DNA of 64,000 nucleotides from the NCBI RefSeq assembly GCF_000327485.1, contig NC_019943.1, positions 682,001 through 746,000 on the forward strand, in the 5' to 3' direction. Position numbers and translations under genes: made by a program. Shown piece by piece: positions 54,181 through 63,179 of the stretch. Origin of the DNA: Methanoregula formicica SMSP (lineage in GTDB: Archaea; Halobacteriota; Methanomicrobia; Methanomicrobiales; Methanospirillaceae). Each line of letters begins with the position of its first letter. Positions within the stretch are counted from its first letter, which is position 1. The notes beneath the pieces were generated by a model that saw nothing but the letters and a program-made list of their open reading frames with translations, did not search any database and had not been told where the DNA came from.

Positions 54181-55808
54181 CAGCCGGACCGTGGATCCCC
54201 CGGGCCATCGCCGCCATCCTCCTGCTCGCCCTCGCATGCGGGGCGTCAGCGGATACCGCAGCGCAGAACATCCCCCCGCAGCCGGACTTCGCGTACAATG
54301 TCACCTCCGGAACGGCCCCGCTCTGGGTGCAGTTCACCGACACCTCTGCCGGGGCCCCGACATCGTGGGCGTGGGACTTCGACAACAATGGGATCATCGA
54401 CAGCCGGGAGAAGGACCCGGTCTGCGTGTACCGGCTGCCGGGAACCTACTCCGTGACACTCTGGGCGACGAACAGCTTCCGGACGGAGACCGTCACCATG
54501 ACGGATATCATCACCGTGGCAAACCCCGGCCCCGTCCCGGTGGTCGTGGCGAACGCGACCTCAGGCCTCCCGCCCCTTGCCGTGCAGTTTGCCGACAATG
54601 CAACAGCACAGGGTGTGACCGCGTGGGCGTGGGACTTCGACAACAACGGTGTCATCGACAGCACCGGAAAGAACCCGGTCTGCGTGTACAACCTCACGGG
54701 GAACTACACGGTCAGCCTCCTAGCAACCAACAGTTCGGGAACGAACACGACCATCCTGGAAAAATTCATCACCGTAGAAGACCCCCTTCCCATTGCCCGG
54801 TTCACCGCCAACACCACCTTCGGGGGCCTCCCGCTCACCGTCCGGCTGTACGACAACTCGACCGGGGCAAATATCACCGCCAGGGCATGGGACTTCAACA
54901 ACGATGGCACCGTTGACAGCACGGAAAAAGACCCGGTCTGCGTCTATACTACCGCAGGGGATTATACCGTCCGGCTCACGGTCACAAACGCATACGGCAC
55001 CAACACGACATCGGTCCCCGCGTTCGTCACCGTGACAAACGGCGCAGCGGTCGATTTCACCGCAAACGTCACGTCAGGCCTTGCCCCGCTCTGGGTGCAG
55101 TTTGCCGACAACACGACAGCAAAGGACATCACCGGGTGGGCCTGGGACTTCGACAACGATACCGTCATCGACAGTACCGAACGGAACCCGGCCTGCGTGT
55201 ACAAAAAACCCGGGAACTACACGGTCAACCTCTGGATCACCAACCCGTATGGGGTGGAGGCGATCTCCGCCATCGATTTCATCACCGCGAGAAGCAGTGC
55301 CACCCCGGACTTCTCGGCAAACGAGACCGCTGGGATCACGCCGTTTGCCGTCCGTTTCACGGACAACTCCACCGGGGAGAATATTGCCAGCCGGGCCTGG
55401 GACTTCGACAACGATGGTACAATCGACAGTACCGAAAAGGACCCGGTCTGCGTGTACACCGCTTCGGGAGATTATGCGGTAAACCTCACGGTCACGGACG
55501 CACGCGGCACGGCAACAAAGCTCATGCCGGCGTTCATCGCTGTGACGGACGGAAGGCCACGGGCGCGGTTTGCCGTGAACACCACTTGGGGCTATGCCCC
55601 GCTCACCATCCAGTTCCGCGATACCTCCGTCGGGACGAACATCTCCGCATGGGCCTGGGACTTCAACGGCGACAGCACGGTTGACAGCACAGAGAAGACC
55701 CCGTTCTGCACCTATACCCGTCCCGGTCTCTACACGGTCAGTCTCGCGACTACGAACGAGTACGGGACCAACACAACGGTAAAGACCGGATTCATTACAG
55801 TGGATTAG
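54177..55808 (+). CDS. exported protein of six PKD-type domains
   Basis: The 543-residue protein has a signal peptide (about residues 1-26, AAILLLALACGASA) and six consecutive PKD-like domains, each with a WAWDFDNNG-x-IDS-x-EKDPVCVY core (a variant with D-x-D/N calcium-like positions). It has no C-terminal anchor or S-layer motif, so it may attach to the preceding protein, to which it is translationally coupled (ATGA). Neighbouring repeats are very similar at the DNA level. A surface adhesive or spacer role is inferred. Confidence 0.9.
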   Translation: MTAGPWIPRAIAAILLLALACGASADTAAQNIPPQPDFAYNVTSGTAPLWVQFTDTSAGAPTSWAWDFDNNGIIDSREKDPVCVYRLPGTYSVTLWATNSFRTETVTMTDIITVANPGPVPVVVANATSGLPPLAVQFADNATAQGVTAWAWDFDNNGVIDSTGKNPVCVYNLTGNYTVSLLATNSSGTNTTILEKFITVEDPLPIARFTANTTFGGLPLTVRLYDNSTGANITARAWDFNNDGTVDSTEKDPVCVYTTAGDYTVRLTVTNAYGTNTTSVPAFVTVTNGAAVDFTANVTSGLAPLWVQFADNTTAKDITGWAWDFDNDTVIDSTERNPACVYKKPGNYTVNLWITNPYGVEAISAIDFITARSSATPDFSANETAGITPFAVRFTDNSTGENIASRAWDFDNDGTIDSTEKDPVCVYTASGDYAVNLTVTDARGTATKLMPAFIAVTDGRPRARFAVNTTWGYAPLTIQFRDTSVGTNISAWAWDFNGDSTVDSTEKTPFCTYTRPGLYTVSLATTNEYGTNTTVKTGFITVD

Positions 55809-55861
55809 CCGGAAGGCTGTACGATGACAGGGGCCAGAAATGGATGGGGAACGGTGTGTGC

Positions 55862-56848
55862 ATGGACAAAGAGATTGAAAACCTGACAAACCGGGCACTG
55901 GAGTACGCAAACGAGCTCGAGCGGCTCCGGGCCGGAATAAAGACCGTTGTCGTGGGACAGGACGACGCGATCGACCGGCTCATCCTCGCGCTCTGCGCCG
56001 GCGGCCACGTGCTCCTCGAAGGAGTGCCGGGGATCGCAAAGACCCTCACGATCCGGACGCTCTCGCAATGCCTGGACTGCAGGTTCGTCCGGATCCAGTT
56101 CACCCCCGATCTCCTCCCCGCCGACATAACGGGAACGAGGATCTACAACCAGAAGGATGGAACGTTCTCCACGGTGAAGGGCCCGGTCTTCGCACATTTC
56201 GTTCTTGCCGACGAGATCAACCGGGCGCCTCCCAAGGTCCAGTCAGCGCTTCTCGAAGCCATGCAGGAACGGCAGGTCACGATCCAGGGCGAGACCCATA
56301 CGCTTGCCCGGCCGTTCTTCGTGCTTGCCACCCAGAACCCCATCGAGTCCGAGGGCACGTACCCGCTCCCCGAGGCCCAGCTGGACCGGTTCATGTTCAA
56401 GATCCTGATGACCTACCCCTCCCGGGAAGACGAGGTGAGGATCCTCGACCGGTTCACGGAAGGGATCGCGGCCGTCCCGGAGAAGGTAATCCCGGCAAAG
56501 AAAATCCTGGAACTCCAGGCATTCGTGCAGACCGTATATGCCGATCCCGCCATCAAGAAGTACGTCAGCGGGATCGTGAACGCCACACGGAAGCCTGCGG
56601 AGCACGGCCTCGCCGACACGAAGTACATTGCGCTCGGCGCTTCCCCGCGAGCCTCGATCTTCCTCGTCCTCGGCGGCAAAGCCCATGCCCTGATGGCCGG
56701 GCGGGGATATGTCATCCCCGAGGACATACGGGCCGTTGCCCACGATGTCCTGCGGCACCGGATCCTTCTCACCTACGAGGGAGAGGCGGACAATGTCACG
56801 ACCGATTCGATCATCGATCGCATCCTTGCAACGGTGAAGGTACCATGA
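55862..56848 (+). CDS. MoxR-family AAA ATPase
   Basis: The 328-residue protein has Walker A EGVPGIAKTLT at about residues 47-57, Walker B with VLADEINRAPPKVQSALLEA and the MoxR insert QERQVTIQG. Sensor TQNPIESEGTYPLPEAQLDR follows. MoxR ATPases act as chaperones for complexes often encoded with DUF58 and VWA proteins. Here the downstream DUF58 gene is truncated. The ATG at 55844 is an alternative start. It lies 53 bp after the PKD gene. Confidence 0.93.
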   Translation: MDKEIENLTNRALEYANELERLRAGIKTVVVGQDDAIDRLILALCAGGHVLLEGVPGIAKTLTIRTLSQCLDCRFVRIQFTPDLLPADITGTRIYNQKDGTFSTVKGPVFAHFVLADEINRAPPKVQSALLEAMQERQVTIQGETHTLARPFFVLATQNPIESEGTYPLPEAQLDRFMFKILMTYPSREDEVRILDRFTEGIAAVPEKVIPAKKILELQAFVQTVYADPAIKKYVSGIVNATRKPAEHGLADTKYIALGASPRASIFLVLGGKAHALMAGRGYVIPEDIRAVAHDVLRHRILLTYEGEADNVTTDSIIDRILATVKVP

Positions 56849-56906
56849 AGGATGCCCCGGGTCGAGGGCATTCCTCTCCCCGATTACGGTAGGGAGGCGA
56901 CGGCAC

Positions 56907-57038
56907 ATGGAAGACCGCGACCGGTTGATCCGGCGGATCAAAAAACTCCGGCTCGCAACCGGCATCCCGGCCGGGGGGCTCTCTCATAAAACTATCCCTT
57001 TGATTTGGGCTTATTTTTCAGATCGGAGGCCATTTTGA
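56907..57038 (+). pseudogene. truncated DUF58 gene, cut off by dispersed element
   Basis: ATG 56907, with GGGAGG upstream, opens MEDRDRLIRRIKKLRLATGI and PAGGL, the usual N-terminus of DUF58 proteins coded after MoxR. After codon 25 the sequence turns into the dispersed element (copy B), giving a short unrelated tail and TGA at 57038. The rest of a normal DUF58 protein (about 270 more residues) is missing in all frames. Confidence 0.7.
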
Positions 57039-57172
57039 GAAACGGGTTTCCCGATAGTCGCGTTTTTTGGCGAATTCCAGCGATTGATTTCAGAAATATT
57101 GAAGTATAGGGGAAATTTCGAGAATCTGGGAATAATACGGGCGCCAAAATCGGATTAATTGTTGCCTTTTGG
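56988..57172 (+). repeat. dispersed intergenic element, copy B
   Basis: This is the partner of the element at 29577-29762, in the same orientation. It starts at about codon 28 of the DUF58 remnant and ends about 70 bp before the stop of the NOG1 gene. No target-site duplication is obvious at its edges. Confidence 0.75.
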
Positions 57173-57242
57173 TTCGATGAAATGGGGATAATCCGGACAT
57201 GAGCCCGGCCGGAGTGTCCGGGAGGGGATGGATCCGGCCCCC

Positions 57243-58328
57243 TTATTCATTCCCCGTTTTCGTCCTCGGCTTCCGCGGCCTGCGCACCCGCTTCCGCTGT
57301 GGTTTATCTGCCCCGAGCATTCCCTCGTCCGTATACGACTCCGCCTCCTCCGGCTCCTGCGGGAGGGCAGACCGGATATCCTCCGACCTCCTCCTTGCTT
57401 CCGGCTCCGGCTTGTGCACGAGGAGTTCTGCAAGCACCGCATCGATACCCGTCCCGTCCGCGGTTGACATTGTGATATACCCGTCGGCAACCGAGATGTC
57501 CGACTTGTTCGCGACAACGATGACGGGAACGCTGACCATGCCCTTCACTTCTTCAAGCAGGCTCAGCTGCACGCACATCGGGTACCCGCAGTGCTCGGAA
57601 GGGTCGGTGATGAAGAGGATGACATCCGCAACGTTCATGATCGCGGAGAGCGCCTGCTTCTCGATCGCGTTCCGCTCCTCTACCGGGCGGTCAAGGATAC
57701 CGGGGGTGTCCACGAACTGGATCCGTTCGCGTCCCATCTCGCGGTGGCCCACGATGATCCCCTTCGTGGTGAACGGGTATGAGGCCACTTCCGGATCAGC
57801 GGAAGAGACGCGCCGGATGAACGAGGACTTCCCCACGTTCGGGTAACCGGCAATGACAATCGTAAACCCCTCCTCAATATTGGGAAGGGTCCGCAGCACA
57901 TTCCTGACCTCGTTTAAGAAATGCAGGTCCTTGTCGATCTGGTGGACCATGGAGGCGAGCCGGGCCACTGCCCGCTTGCGGACAACCAGCGTGTCCTCGG
58001 CTTTCCGGGACTGGAACGCCAGCTGGTTTCCCACCATCTTGGTGTGCTTTGCCGCCCAGCCTACTGCCCCGAGGGACTGCTTGATCCTGTCGATCCCGTA
58101 CAGGATCTCCGCAAGGTCCCGGTAAAACGGGTGGATCTTCTCGAACTCGGGAAACCCCCGGATGATGTACACGAGCCGGTCATGGATTGCTGCACCCACG
58201 GCCCGGACGAACTCCTGGTTCGCCCGCTCCTTGTTGGTCTTCTCCTTCATCTTCTTTGCCGCACGGCGGAAACTCCGGTCAAGGATCTCATCCGCAGTGG
58301 GCACCGTTGGCATCTTCTCGAATTCCAC
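57243..58328 (-). CDS. NOG1-family GTPase
   Basis: The 361-residue protein has an N-terminal helical bundle (FRRAAKKMKEKTNKERANQ ... IDRIKQSLGAVG) and an OBG-type GTPase domain: G1 AGYPNVGKSSFI at about residues 164-175, G3 FVDTPGILDRP, G4 VVANKSDI. A basic tail follows (KRVRRPRKPRTKTG). NOG1 acts in large ribosomal subunit maturation in eukaryotes, and archaeal copies are thought to do likewise. Divergent from the CBS-HTH gene. Confidence 0.92.
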   Translation of the reverse strand: MEFEKMPTVPTADEILDRSFRRAAKKMKEKTNKERANQEFVRAVGAAIHDRLVYIIRGFPEFEKIHPFYRDLAEILYGIDRIKQSLGAVGWAAKHTKMVGNQLAFQSRKAEDTLVVRKRAVARLASMVHQIDKDLHFLNEVRNVLRTLPNIEEGFTIVIAGYPNVGKSSFIRRVSSADPEVASYPFTTKGIIVGHREMGRERIQFVDTPGILDRPVEERNAIEKQALSAIMNVADVILFITDPSEHCGYPMCVQLSLLEEVKGMVSVPVIVVANKSDISVADGYITMSTADGTGIDAVLAELLVHKPEPEARRRSEDIRSALPQEPEEAESYTDEGMLGADKPQRKRVRRPRKPRTKTGNE

Positions 58329-58381
58329 AGCCGGCCTGCCTACCTATCTATTTATTATGGAACGTCAAACGGATTATCGTT

Positions 58382-59260
58382 ATGGACCTGTCCCTCATCC
58401 AGAAGGATATCCTCATCACCTTGATCACCCTCTACCACCAGCACTCGCACTCGATCAAGGGCGAGGAGATCGCCGAGATGATCCAGAGGAATCCCGGGAC
58501 GGTGAGAAACCAGATGCAGGCCTTAAAGGCAATCGGGCTTGTCGATGGCGTTCCCGGGCCGAAAGGGGGCTACATCCCCACGGAGACCGCGTACCGGGAG
58601 CTCAACATGAGCACTGCCGAAGGGGACTACGATGTCCCGATCAGCCGGAACGGCGAGGAGATACGAGGGGCTCACGTCCAGGAAGTGGACTTCACCACCC
58701 TCTGCCACCCGGATATCTGCCACGCGGTCATCAAGTTGGTCGGCAGCGCCAAGCTCTTCGAGATCGGCGATCAGGTCACCATCGGGCCGACCCCGGTCAA
58801 CAAGCTCCTCATCCGCGGCGAGGTCTTTGGCAAGGACGAGGCAAAACAGTCCCTCCTCATCTCAACGAACGAGATCATCTCGCTCCCGAAGCGGTCGATC
58901 AAGCATTACATGTCGTCGCCCCTGATCACCCTGAAAAGCACCGATTCCTTAATGGACGTCCTCTCGCTCTTCAACCGCCACCGCATCCACGGCGCACCGG
59001 TTGTCGACAACGGGAAACTTGCCGGCATCATCACGATGAGCGACATTGCAAAAGCGGTTGAGAAGGAACTCCCGCTCTCGACAAAGGCCGCGGCCTGCAT
59101 GACCATGAACGTTGTCGAAGCACCGTCCGATATCAAGTTGTTCGAGGTCATCCGGCAGTTCAAGGAACGCGAGATCGGCCGGCTGATCGTCATCGAGGAT
59201 GGCAAGCCCGTGGGCATCATTACGCAGTCGGACATCATCCGGGTCTTCCCGTCGCTTTAA
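58382..59260 (+). CDS. winged-helix regulator with two CBS domains
   Basis: The 292-residue protein has an N-terminal winged helix (IQKDILITLITLYHQHSHSI, MIQRNPGTVRNQMQALKAIG), a linker domain and two C-terminal CBS domains (about residues 180-290: KHYMSSPLITLKSTDSLMDV, VVDNGKLAGIITMSDIAKAV, REIGRLIVIEDGKPVGIITQ). CBS pairs bind adenosine nucleotides, so it probably senses energy state and controls transcription. The target is unknown. Confidence 0.9.
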   Translation: MDLSLIQKDILITLITLYHQHSHSIKGEEIAEMIQRNPGTVRNQMQALKAIGLVDGVPGPKGGYIPTETAYRELNMSTAEGDYDVPISRNGEEIRGAHVQEVDFTTLCHPDICHAVIKLVGSAKLFEIGDQVTIGPTPVNKLLIRGEVFGKDEAKQSLLISTNEIISLPKRSIKHYMSSPLITLKSTDSLMDVLSLFNRHRIHGAPVVDNGKLAGIITMSDIAKAVEKELPLSTKAAACMTMNVVEAPSDIKLFEVIRQFKEREIGRLIVIEDGKPVGIITQSDIIRVFPSL

Positions 59261-59264
59261 ATCA

Positions 59265-59308
59265 CAATATCTTTACATATTCCCCGCTATTTTTTATGGG
59301 AGGATCAG
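59265..59308 (+). promoter_or_regulatory. histone promoter and ribosome site
   Basis: A TATA-like tttacatatt lies at about 59271-59280, and GGGAGGA follows at about 59299-59305 before ATG 59315. Confidence 0.45.
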
Positions 59309-59314
59309 TGTATC

Positions 59315-59524
59315 ATGACAGAGATATCCCAAGCAGCAGTAGAACGGATCATCAAAAAAGCCGGTGCTGACCGGGTCAGCGCGGATGCCACCGAGACCCT
59401 TGCCGGCCTGATGGAGGAGTACGGGGCGCTTCTTGCAAAGGAAGCCAAGAAGATGGCGGACCATGCCGGCCGGAAGACCCTCCGGGGTACCGATGTCAGG
59501 ATGGCCGCAGAAATGTTCAAATAA
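59315..59524 (+). CDS. archaeal histone (HMf family)
   Basis: The 69-residue protein is one complete histone fold: AAVERIIKKAGADRVSADA, a long central helix (LMEEYGALLAKEAKKMADHA), and GRKTLRGTDVRMAAEMFK. It wraps DNA as dimers and larger multimers. The length is that of typical archaeal histones, without tails. Confidence 0.97.
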   Translation: MTEISQAAVERIIKKAGADRVSADATETLAGLMEEYGALLAKEAKKMADHAGRKTLRGTDVRMAAEMFK

Positions 59525-59576
59525 CGATTTTTTCTGCTCTTTCATCAAAAACTCATTTTTGCCGCCAATTCAGAAC

Positions 59577-59608
59577 AATTTAAATATTTATACATCGTCA
59601 ATTTTTTT
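59577..59608 (+). promoter_or_regulatory. promoter of probable leaderless PRC-barrel mRNA
   Basis: tttaaatatttata is centred near 59585, about 24 bp before ATG 59609, and only T-rich sequence lies between, with no ribosome site. Transcription should start at or next to the ATG. Confidence 0.65.
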
Positions 59609-59863
59609 ATGACGCGTGTATTCGCCCGCAGCCTCTCGAGAAAAAAGGTAATGAGCAATGACGGGAAGGTCATCGGCACCTTAAAGAACCTCCGGGTTGA
59701 CTTCGACTCCGGCCAGGTTGTCGAGATGCTCGTCCACCCGGACGCCAGTTTCGATACCTCGAACTATGATATGGAAGACGACAAGATCTTAAAGGTCTCT
59801 TTTGAGGCTGTCAAGGATATCAAGGACTATATCGTTGTCGACCGCTACCTTGCCCGGAAATAA
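59609..59863 (+). CDS. PRC-barrel domain protein
   Basis: The 84-residue protein (RSLSRKKVMSNDGKVIGTLK ... KVSFEAVKDIKDYIVVDRYL) is a single PRC-barrel domain, as found in archaeal proteins linked to RNA processing and CdvA-like cell division. It is short and has no partner domain. It overlaps the converging phosphatase gene by 19 bp at the 3' end. Confidence 0.92.
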   Translation: MTRVFARSLSRKKVMSNDGKVIGTLKNLRVDFDSGQVVEMLVHPDASFDTSNYDMEDDKILKVSFEAVKDIKDYIVVDRYLARK

Positions 59864-60543
59864 GAAGAATACTTTTTTACGCCTTCGACAAACCCATTGC
59901 CGTACGGCTCTTTTGTGACATAATCTGCAGCTGCTTTTGTGTCGGGATGGGCATTTGCAACCGCAATGCCGATACCGGCGACCTGGATCATCCGGGTGTC
60001 GTTCACGGAGTCCCCGATTGCAAGGAAGTCCTCCGGTTTCAGGCCCAACGCCTCTGCAAGCATGACAAGGGTTGTCCCCTTGCTGATTCCCGGGGTCTGG
60101 AGGTGGATGGCAAACCCGGTATCGATCACCTGCACCGGATGATCCCGTATGACCTCCCGGACCTCTTCAACCGCTACGGTCCGGGCAAACGCGAGGTCGG
60201 CAAACCGGTACGTGGGACTGTACAGGTTCAGCTCAACACCCTTCCGGGAAAAATGGGCCTGGATGGCATCAAGGGCAATTCTTACGGCTTTCTGGCCCCC
60301 GATGATCCGTGGCGTGCCGGTAAAGCCGATCCGGTATACGCCCCCGTTCTCGGCAATAAACGTTCCTTTTGTCCCGATCATCTTGCAGAGGGCGTCCATG
60401 AGGCAGGAGGCGTTCCCGCTTGCGAGCACTACCTCAACCCCATCGTCCACGAGCGAGCGGATCGTCTCGATTGCCCCGGTATGGATCCTGCGGTCGGGGC
60501 CGGTGATGGTGCCGTCGATATCAGTGATGAGTGCTTTTAACAC
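59845..60543 (-). CDS. phosphoglycolate phosphatase, archaeal HAD type
   Basis: The 232-residue HAD hydrolase of the TA0175/Cof-like subfamily has motif I ITDIDGTITGPDRRIH (nucleophile DxD), LASGNASCLMDALC, and motif IV AIGDSVNDTRMIQVAG, with a cap domain between. It dephosphorylates 2-phosphoglycolate; this is the usual assignment for archaeal members, though sugar-phosphate activity is possible. Convergent with the PRC-barrel gene. Confidence 0.9.
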   Translation of the reverse strand: MLKALITDIDGTITGPDRRIHTGAIETIRSLVDDGVEVVLASGNASCLMDALCKMIGTKGTFIAENGGVYRIGFTGTPRIIGGQKAVRIALDAIQAHFSRKGVELNLYSPTYRFADLAFARTVAVEEVREVIRDHPVQVIDTGFAIHLQTPGISKGTTLVMLAEALGLKPEDFLAIGDSVNDTRMIQVAGIGIAVANAHPDTKAAADYVTKEPYGNGFVEGVKKYSSYFRAR

Positions 60544-60761
60544 GATGTACTCTCTGACGGCTCGGGATTAAATCCTCGCGATCCGACAGGTCATCAGACC
60601 TGGAGGACGAGAAGAACGCATCAGCGTTCTTCGAAGAATCCTGATGGATTCTTCTCATTTCTCGGATTTGATAATCCTCGAAACTTCGAGTTTCGACAGG
60701 TTCGAAGAAATCCTTCGGATTTCTTCTCGTCCTCTACCTTCTGATGAAGGTCTCGGATATA
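60544..60761. other. intergenic hairpin-array region
   Basis: No gene is seen in about 218 bp. The centre is the hairpin array listed separately. Confidence 0.5.
60611..60726. repeat. cluster of four hairpins of one design
   Basis: Perfect stems lie at 60611-60632 (9 bp, 4-nt loop), 60633-60654 (9 bp, 4-nt loop), 60677-60690 (6 bp) and 60704-60726 (10 bp, 3-nt loop). Three begin gaagaa and end ttcttc, with differing inner stems, as in the repeats at 43478-43580. They sit between phosphatase and radA on the same strand side. Confidence 0.8.
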
Positions 60762-61739
60762 TCAGCACGACTTGAGGCCTGCCTCTTCGACCATGAACGG
60801 CGCTTCGCCCTCGGGGAGGTTGGGGCTGTCCACGAGACGTGCAATGCGTTTCCCGCCCTTGCTCTTTCTCAGGTAGAGACGGAACGTTGCCGTGTGCCCG
60901 ACGATGTTGCCGCCGATCGGCTTTGTCGGGTCGCCGAAGAAGACCGCCGGGTTGGACATGACCTGGTTCGTCACGAGGCCCACGGCATTGTGCTCGTCAA
61001 TGAGCTTGAAGAGCTCGTGCATGTGCCGGTTCAGTTTCTGCTGCCGGGCTGCAAGCGTGCCGCGGCCGGCATACTCTGCCCGGAAGTGGGCCGTGAGCGA
61101 GTCAATGATGAAGAGCTTGACCGGCTTCCCGTTCTCTTTGAGCTCGGTTGCCAGCTCGCGGGAGTTGTCGATCAAGAGCATCTGGTGGTCGGAGGTGTGG
61201 GCACGGGCGATATGGATATTGTCGAGGAACTCCTGGGTATCCGGGATATTGTCGAGGCCAAGACCATTGACCATCTGCTCGATACGCTCGGGGCGGAACG
61301 TATTCTCGGTATCGATATAGATGACGCTGCCGTTAAGCCCGCCCTCCTCTTCCGGGAGCTGGACATTGACCGCCATCTGGTGGACGATCTGACTCTTACC
61401 GGAACCGAACTCACCGTACATCTCCGTGATGGCCTGCGTCTCAAGCCCCCCGCCCAGCAGGGTATCCAGTTCCGGGACACGGAACGAGAGTTTCCGGACA
61501 TCCTTTCTCTGCTCGAAGATGTCCTTGCCGGTCTTGAATCCCCCGACATCGGCAGCCTCGCGGGCAGCCTTGATGATCTTCTTTGCCGTGGACTCCGAGA
61601 TCTCCGAGACCTCGGAGAGCTCTGCCGGCGATGCCGTGGCAATGCTCTCGACCGAGAGGTAACCGGCTTCCCGGAGTTTATCCGCAGTGCTCGGGCCGAC
61701 GCCCGGTAAATCTTCAATCTCGAGTGGTCCTTCAGCCAT
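60762..61739 (-). CDS. radA: DNA repair and recombination protein RadA
   Basis: The 325-residue archaeal RecA/Rad51 homologue has an N-terminal helix-hairpin-helix domain ([20 protein letters not shown]), Walker [15 protein letters not shown] at about residues 111-124, Walker [13 protein letters not shown] and L2-loop [13 protein letters not shown]. It forms filaments on single-stranded DNA for strand exchange. It is followed in the minus-strand direction by the hairpin array and preceded by RPA, a natural partner. Confidence 0.98.
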   Translation of the reverse strand: MAEGPLEIEDLPGVGPSTADKLREAGYLSVESIATASPAELSEVSEISESTAKKIIKAAREAADVGGFKTGKDIFEQRKDVRKLSFRVPELDTLLGGGLETQAITEMYGEFGSGKSQIVHQMAVNVQLPEEEGGLNGSVIYIDTENTFRPERIEQMVNGLGLDNIPDTQEFLDNIHIARAHTSDHQMLLIDNSRELATELKENGKPVKLFIIDSLTAHFRAEYAGRGTLAARQQKLNRHMHELFKLIDEHNAVGLVTNQVMSNPAVFFGDPTKPIGGNIVGHTATFRLYLRKSKGGKRIARLVDSPNLPEGEAPFMVEEAGLKSC

Positions 61740-61821
61740 TTCTTATAACACTCCTATGGCACAACAAGATGTAAAAGATTAGCACATAAACCCCCCAGCG
61801 TGCGCAGGGTGAAAGTGCCGT

Positions 61822-63114
61822 TCATTCGTCCAGGGCTTTCTTTAAGGACGCTATGTGCGCTGTAACCGTCTCGGGCGTGATCGCCACCGGCACGATCTCT
61901 TCCGGGAGGATACGGCTGCCGCGAACGGTGCCGGTGACCTGCAGCTCCGTCCCGGTCGGGAAGTCCGCATCGATAAGGTACCGCTCGCTGCCATTGTCGA
62001 TGAAGGTGCACCCCGGGCCCGGGATGATGGTCCCGGAAAAGACAATGGGCCAGGCCCGTTCGTCCGGGATCCTCACCACGCTCCCGCGTCCTGCCGCAAG
62101 CTCGATGTTCCCGAACCGGCCGGGTTTCGCGGTGGCATGGAAGACCTCGATTTTGTCCCCGGCGGCCAGCGGGACGAGCGCATGGTCGCCCCAGAGCACA
62201 ACATTCAGGTCATCGCTCCCGTCTGTAATTACGATATTTTTCACCCACGACGGGGTCCCGTTCCGCGCGGTAAACGACCGGGGCTGCTGCACCTGCTTCA
62301 CTTCGCCCGTAACGGAATAGATCCCCTGGTCGCCCACCGAGCCCGGCGGTGTGAACGGGACAGATACCGCAAGGTCTGTGGGCACGACCGTGCTCTTCTC
62401 GTCCAGGCTGTAACTCCGCCCCTCGTCGCGCTGATTCGGTTTTGCGCCCGTGATATGGAGGCAGGAGCCCGGCGACACGGAACGGAGGAGGTCCGGTGCC
62501 CATGCAACAAGCCGTGCGGTCCCCGTAGCATCTGCGACAAGGGCTTCCACCATCTCCCCGGTCGATCCGTCGCGACGGGTATAGGTGCGGGGCTCCCCGC
62601 GGAAAACCAAAAGAACGTCCAGCTCGACCGGCTCGTTCGAGAGGCTGGCGTTCCCGTTTTTCAGCACCGGGCCTGCGATCTCGATGCTGACTTTCCGTAA
62701 CGCCAGTGCATAGATCTCCCGGGTATTCTTTCCCGGGTGGCGGCCGATGACCTCCAGGGCCTCCCCTGCCGTCACGTCCAGCGCGGCCCCTGCCTTCTCG
62801 TCCCAGAGAACGACACGGGTAGTCCCGGTCTCGTCGCCAAGGAGGAGTGTTGCGACCCAGCCCTTCTCGCCATCGGCCCGGTCGAACTCCTTAGGTTCCG
62901 TCTTGTCAACAACTTTCCCGAAAAAAGAGAAGAGGCTGGACTTTGCACAAAGCCCCTTGATCTTGACATGCTCCCGGCCCAGCTCTCCGACCACCATCAT
63001 CGCGGCGGTCGGCTCGTCCACGAGGTCCCCGCACTCGTCGATCTTCTTCTCAACGCGCTGTTCGAACTCCTCTTTTGTTATGAGGTCGTCGACCAGCGCA
63101 TAGTGGAAGAGCAC
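61822..63114 (-). CDS. replication protein A-like single-stranded DNA-binding protein
   Basis: The 430-residue protein has three OB folds (about residues 70-160, 175-265, 280-370; for example WVATLLLGDETGTTRVVLWD, VEALVADATGTARLVAWAPD, VKNIVITDGSDDLNVVLWGD), with an N-terminal helical part. It protects single-stranded DNA in replication and repair. No zinc finger is seen, unlike some archaeal RPAs. The GTG at 63114 has GGAGGA upstream. It is located 82 bp upstream of radA on the same strand. Confidence 0.93.
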   Translation of the reverse strand: MLFHYALVDDLITKEEFEQRVEKKIDECGDLVDEPTAAMMVVGELGREHVKIKGLCAKSSLFSFFGKVVDKTEPKEFDRADGEKGWVATLLLGDETGTTRVVLWDEKAGAALDVTAGEALEVIGRHPGKNTREIYALALRKVSIEIAGPVLKNGNASLSNEPVELDVLLVFRGEPRTYTRRDGSTGEMVEALVADATGTARLVAWAPDLLRSVSPGSCLHITGAKPNQRDEGRSYSLDEKSTVVPTDLAVSVPFTPPGSVGDQGIYSVTGEVKQVQQPRSFTARNGTPSWVKNIVITDGSDDLNVVLWGDHALVPLAAGDKIEVFHATAKPGRFGNIELAAGRGSVVRIPDERAWPIVFSGTIIPGPGCTFIDNGSERYLIDADFPTGTELQVTGTVRGSRILPEEIVPVAITPETVTAHIASLKKALDE

Positions 63115-63179
63115 AGGGCAGGTCCTCCGCTACTCGTGAATGGGATGGCCGCTCGTGATCGTGAGGAAGCGGTGGAGGT

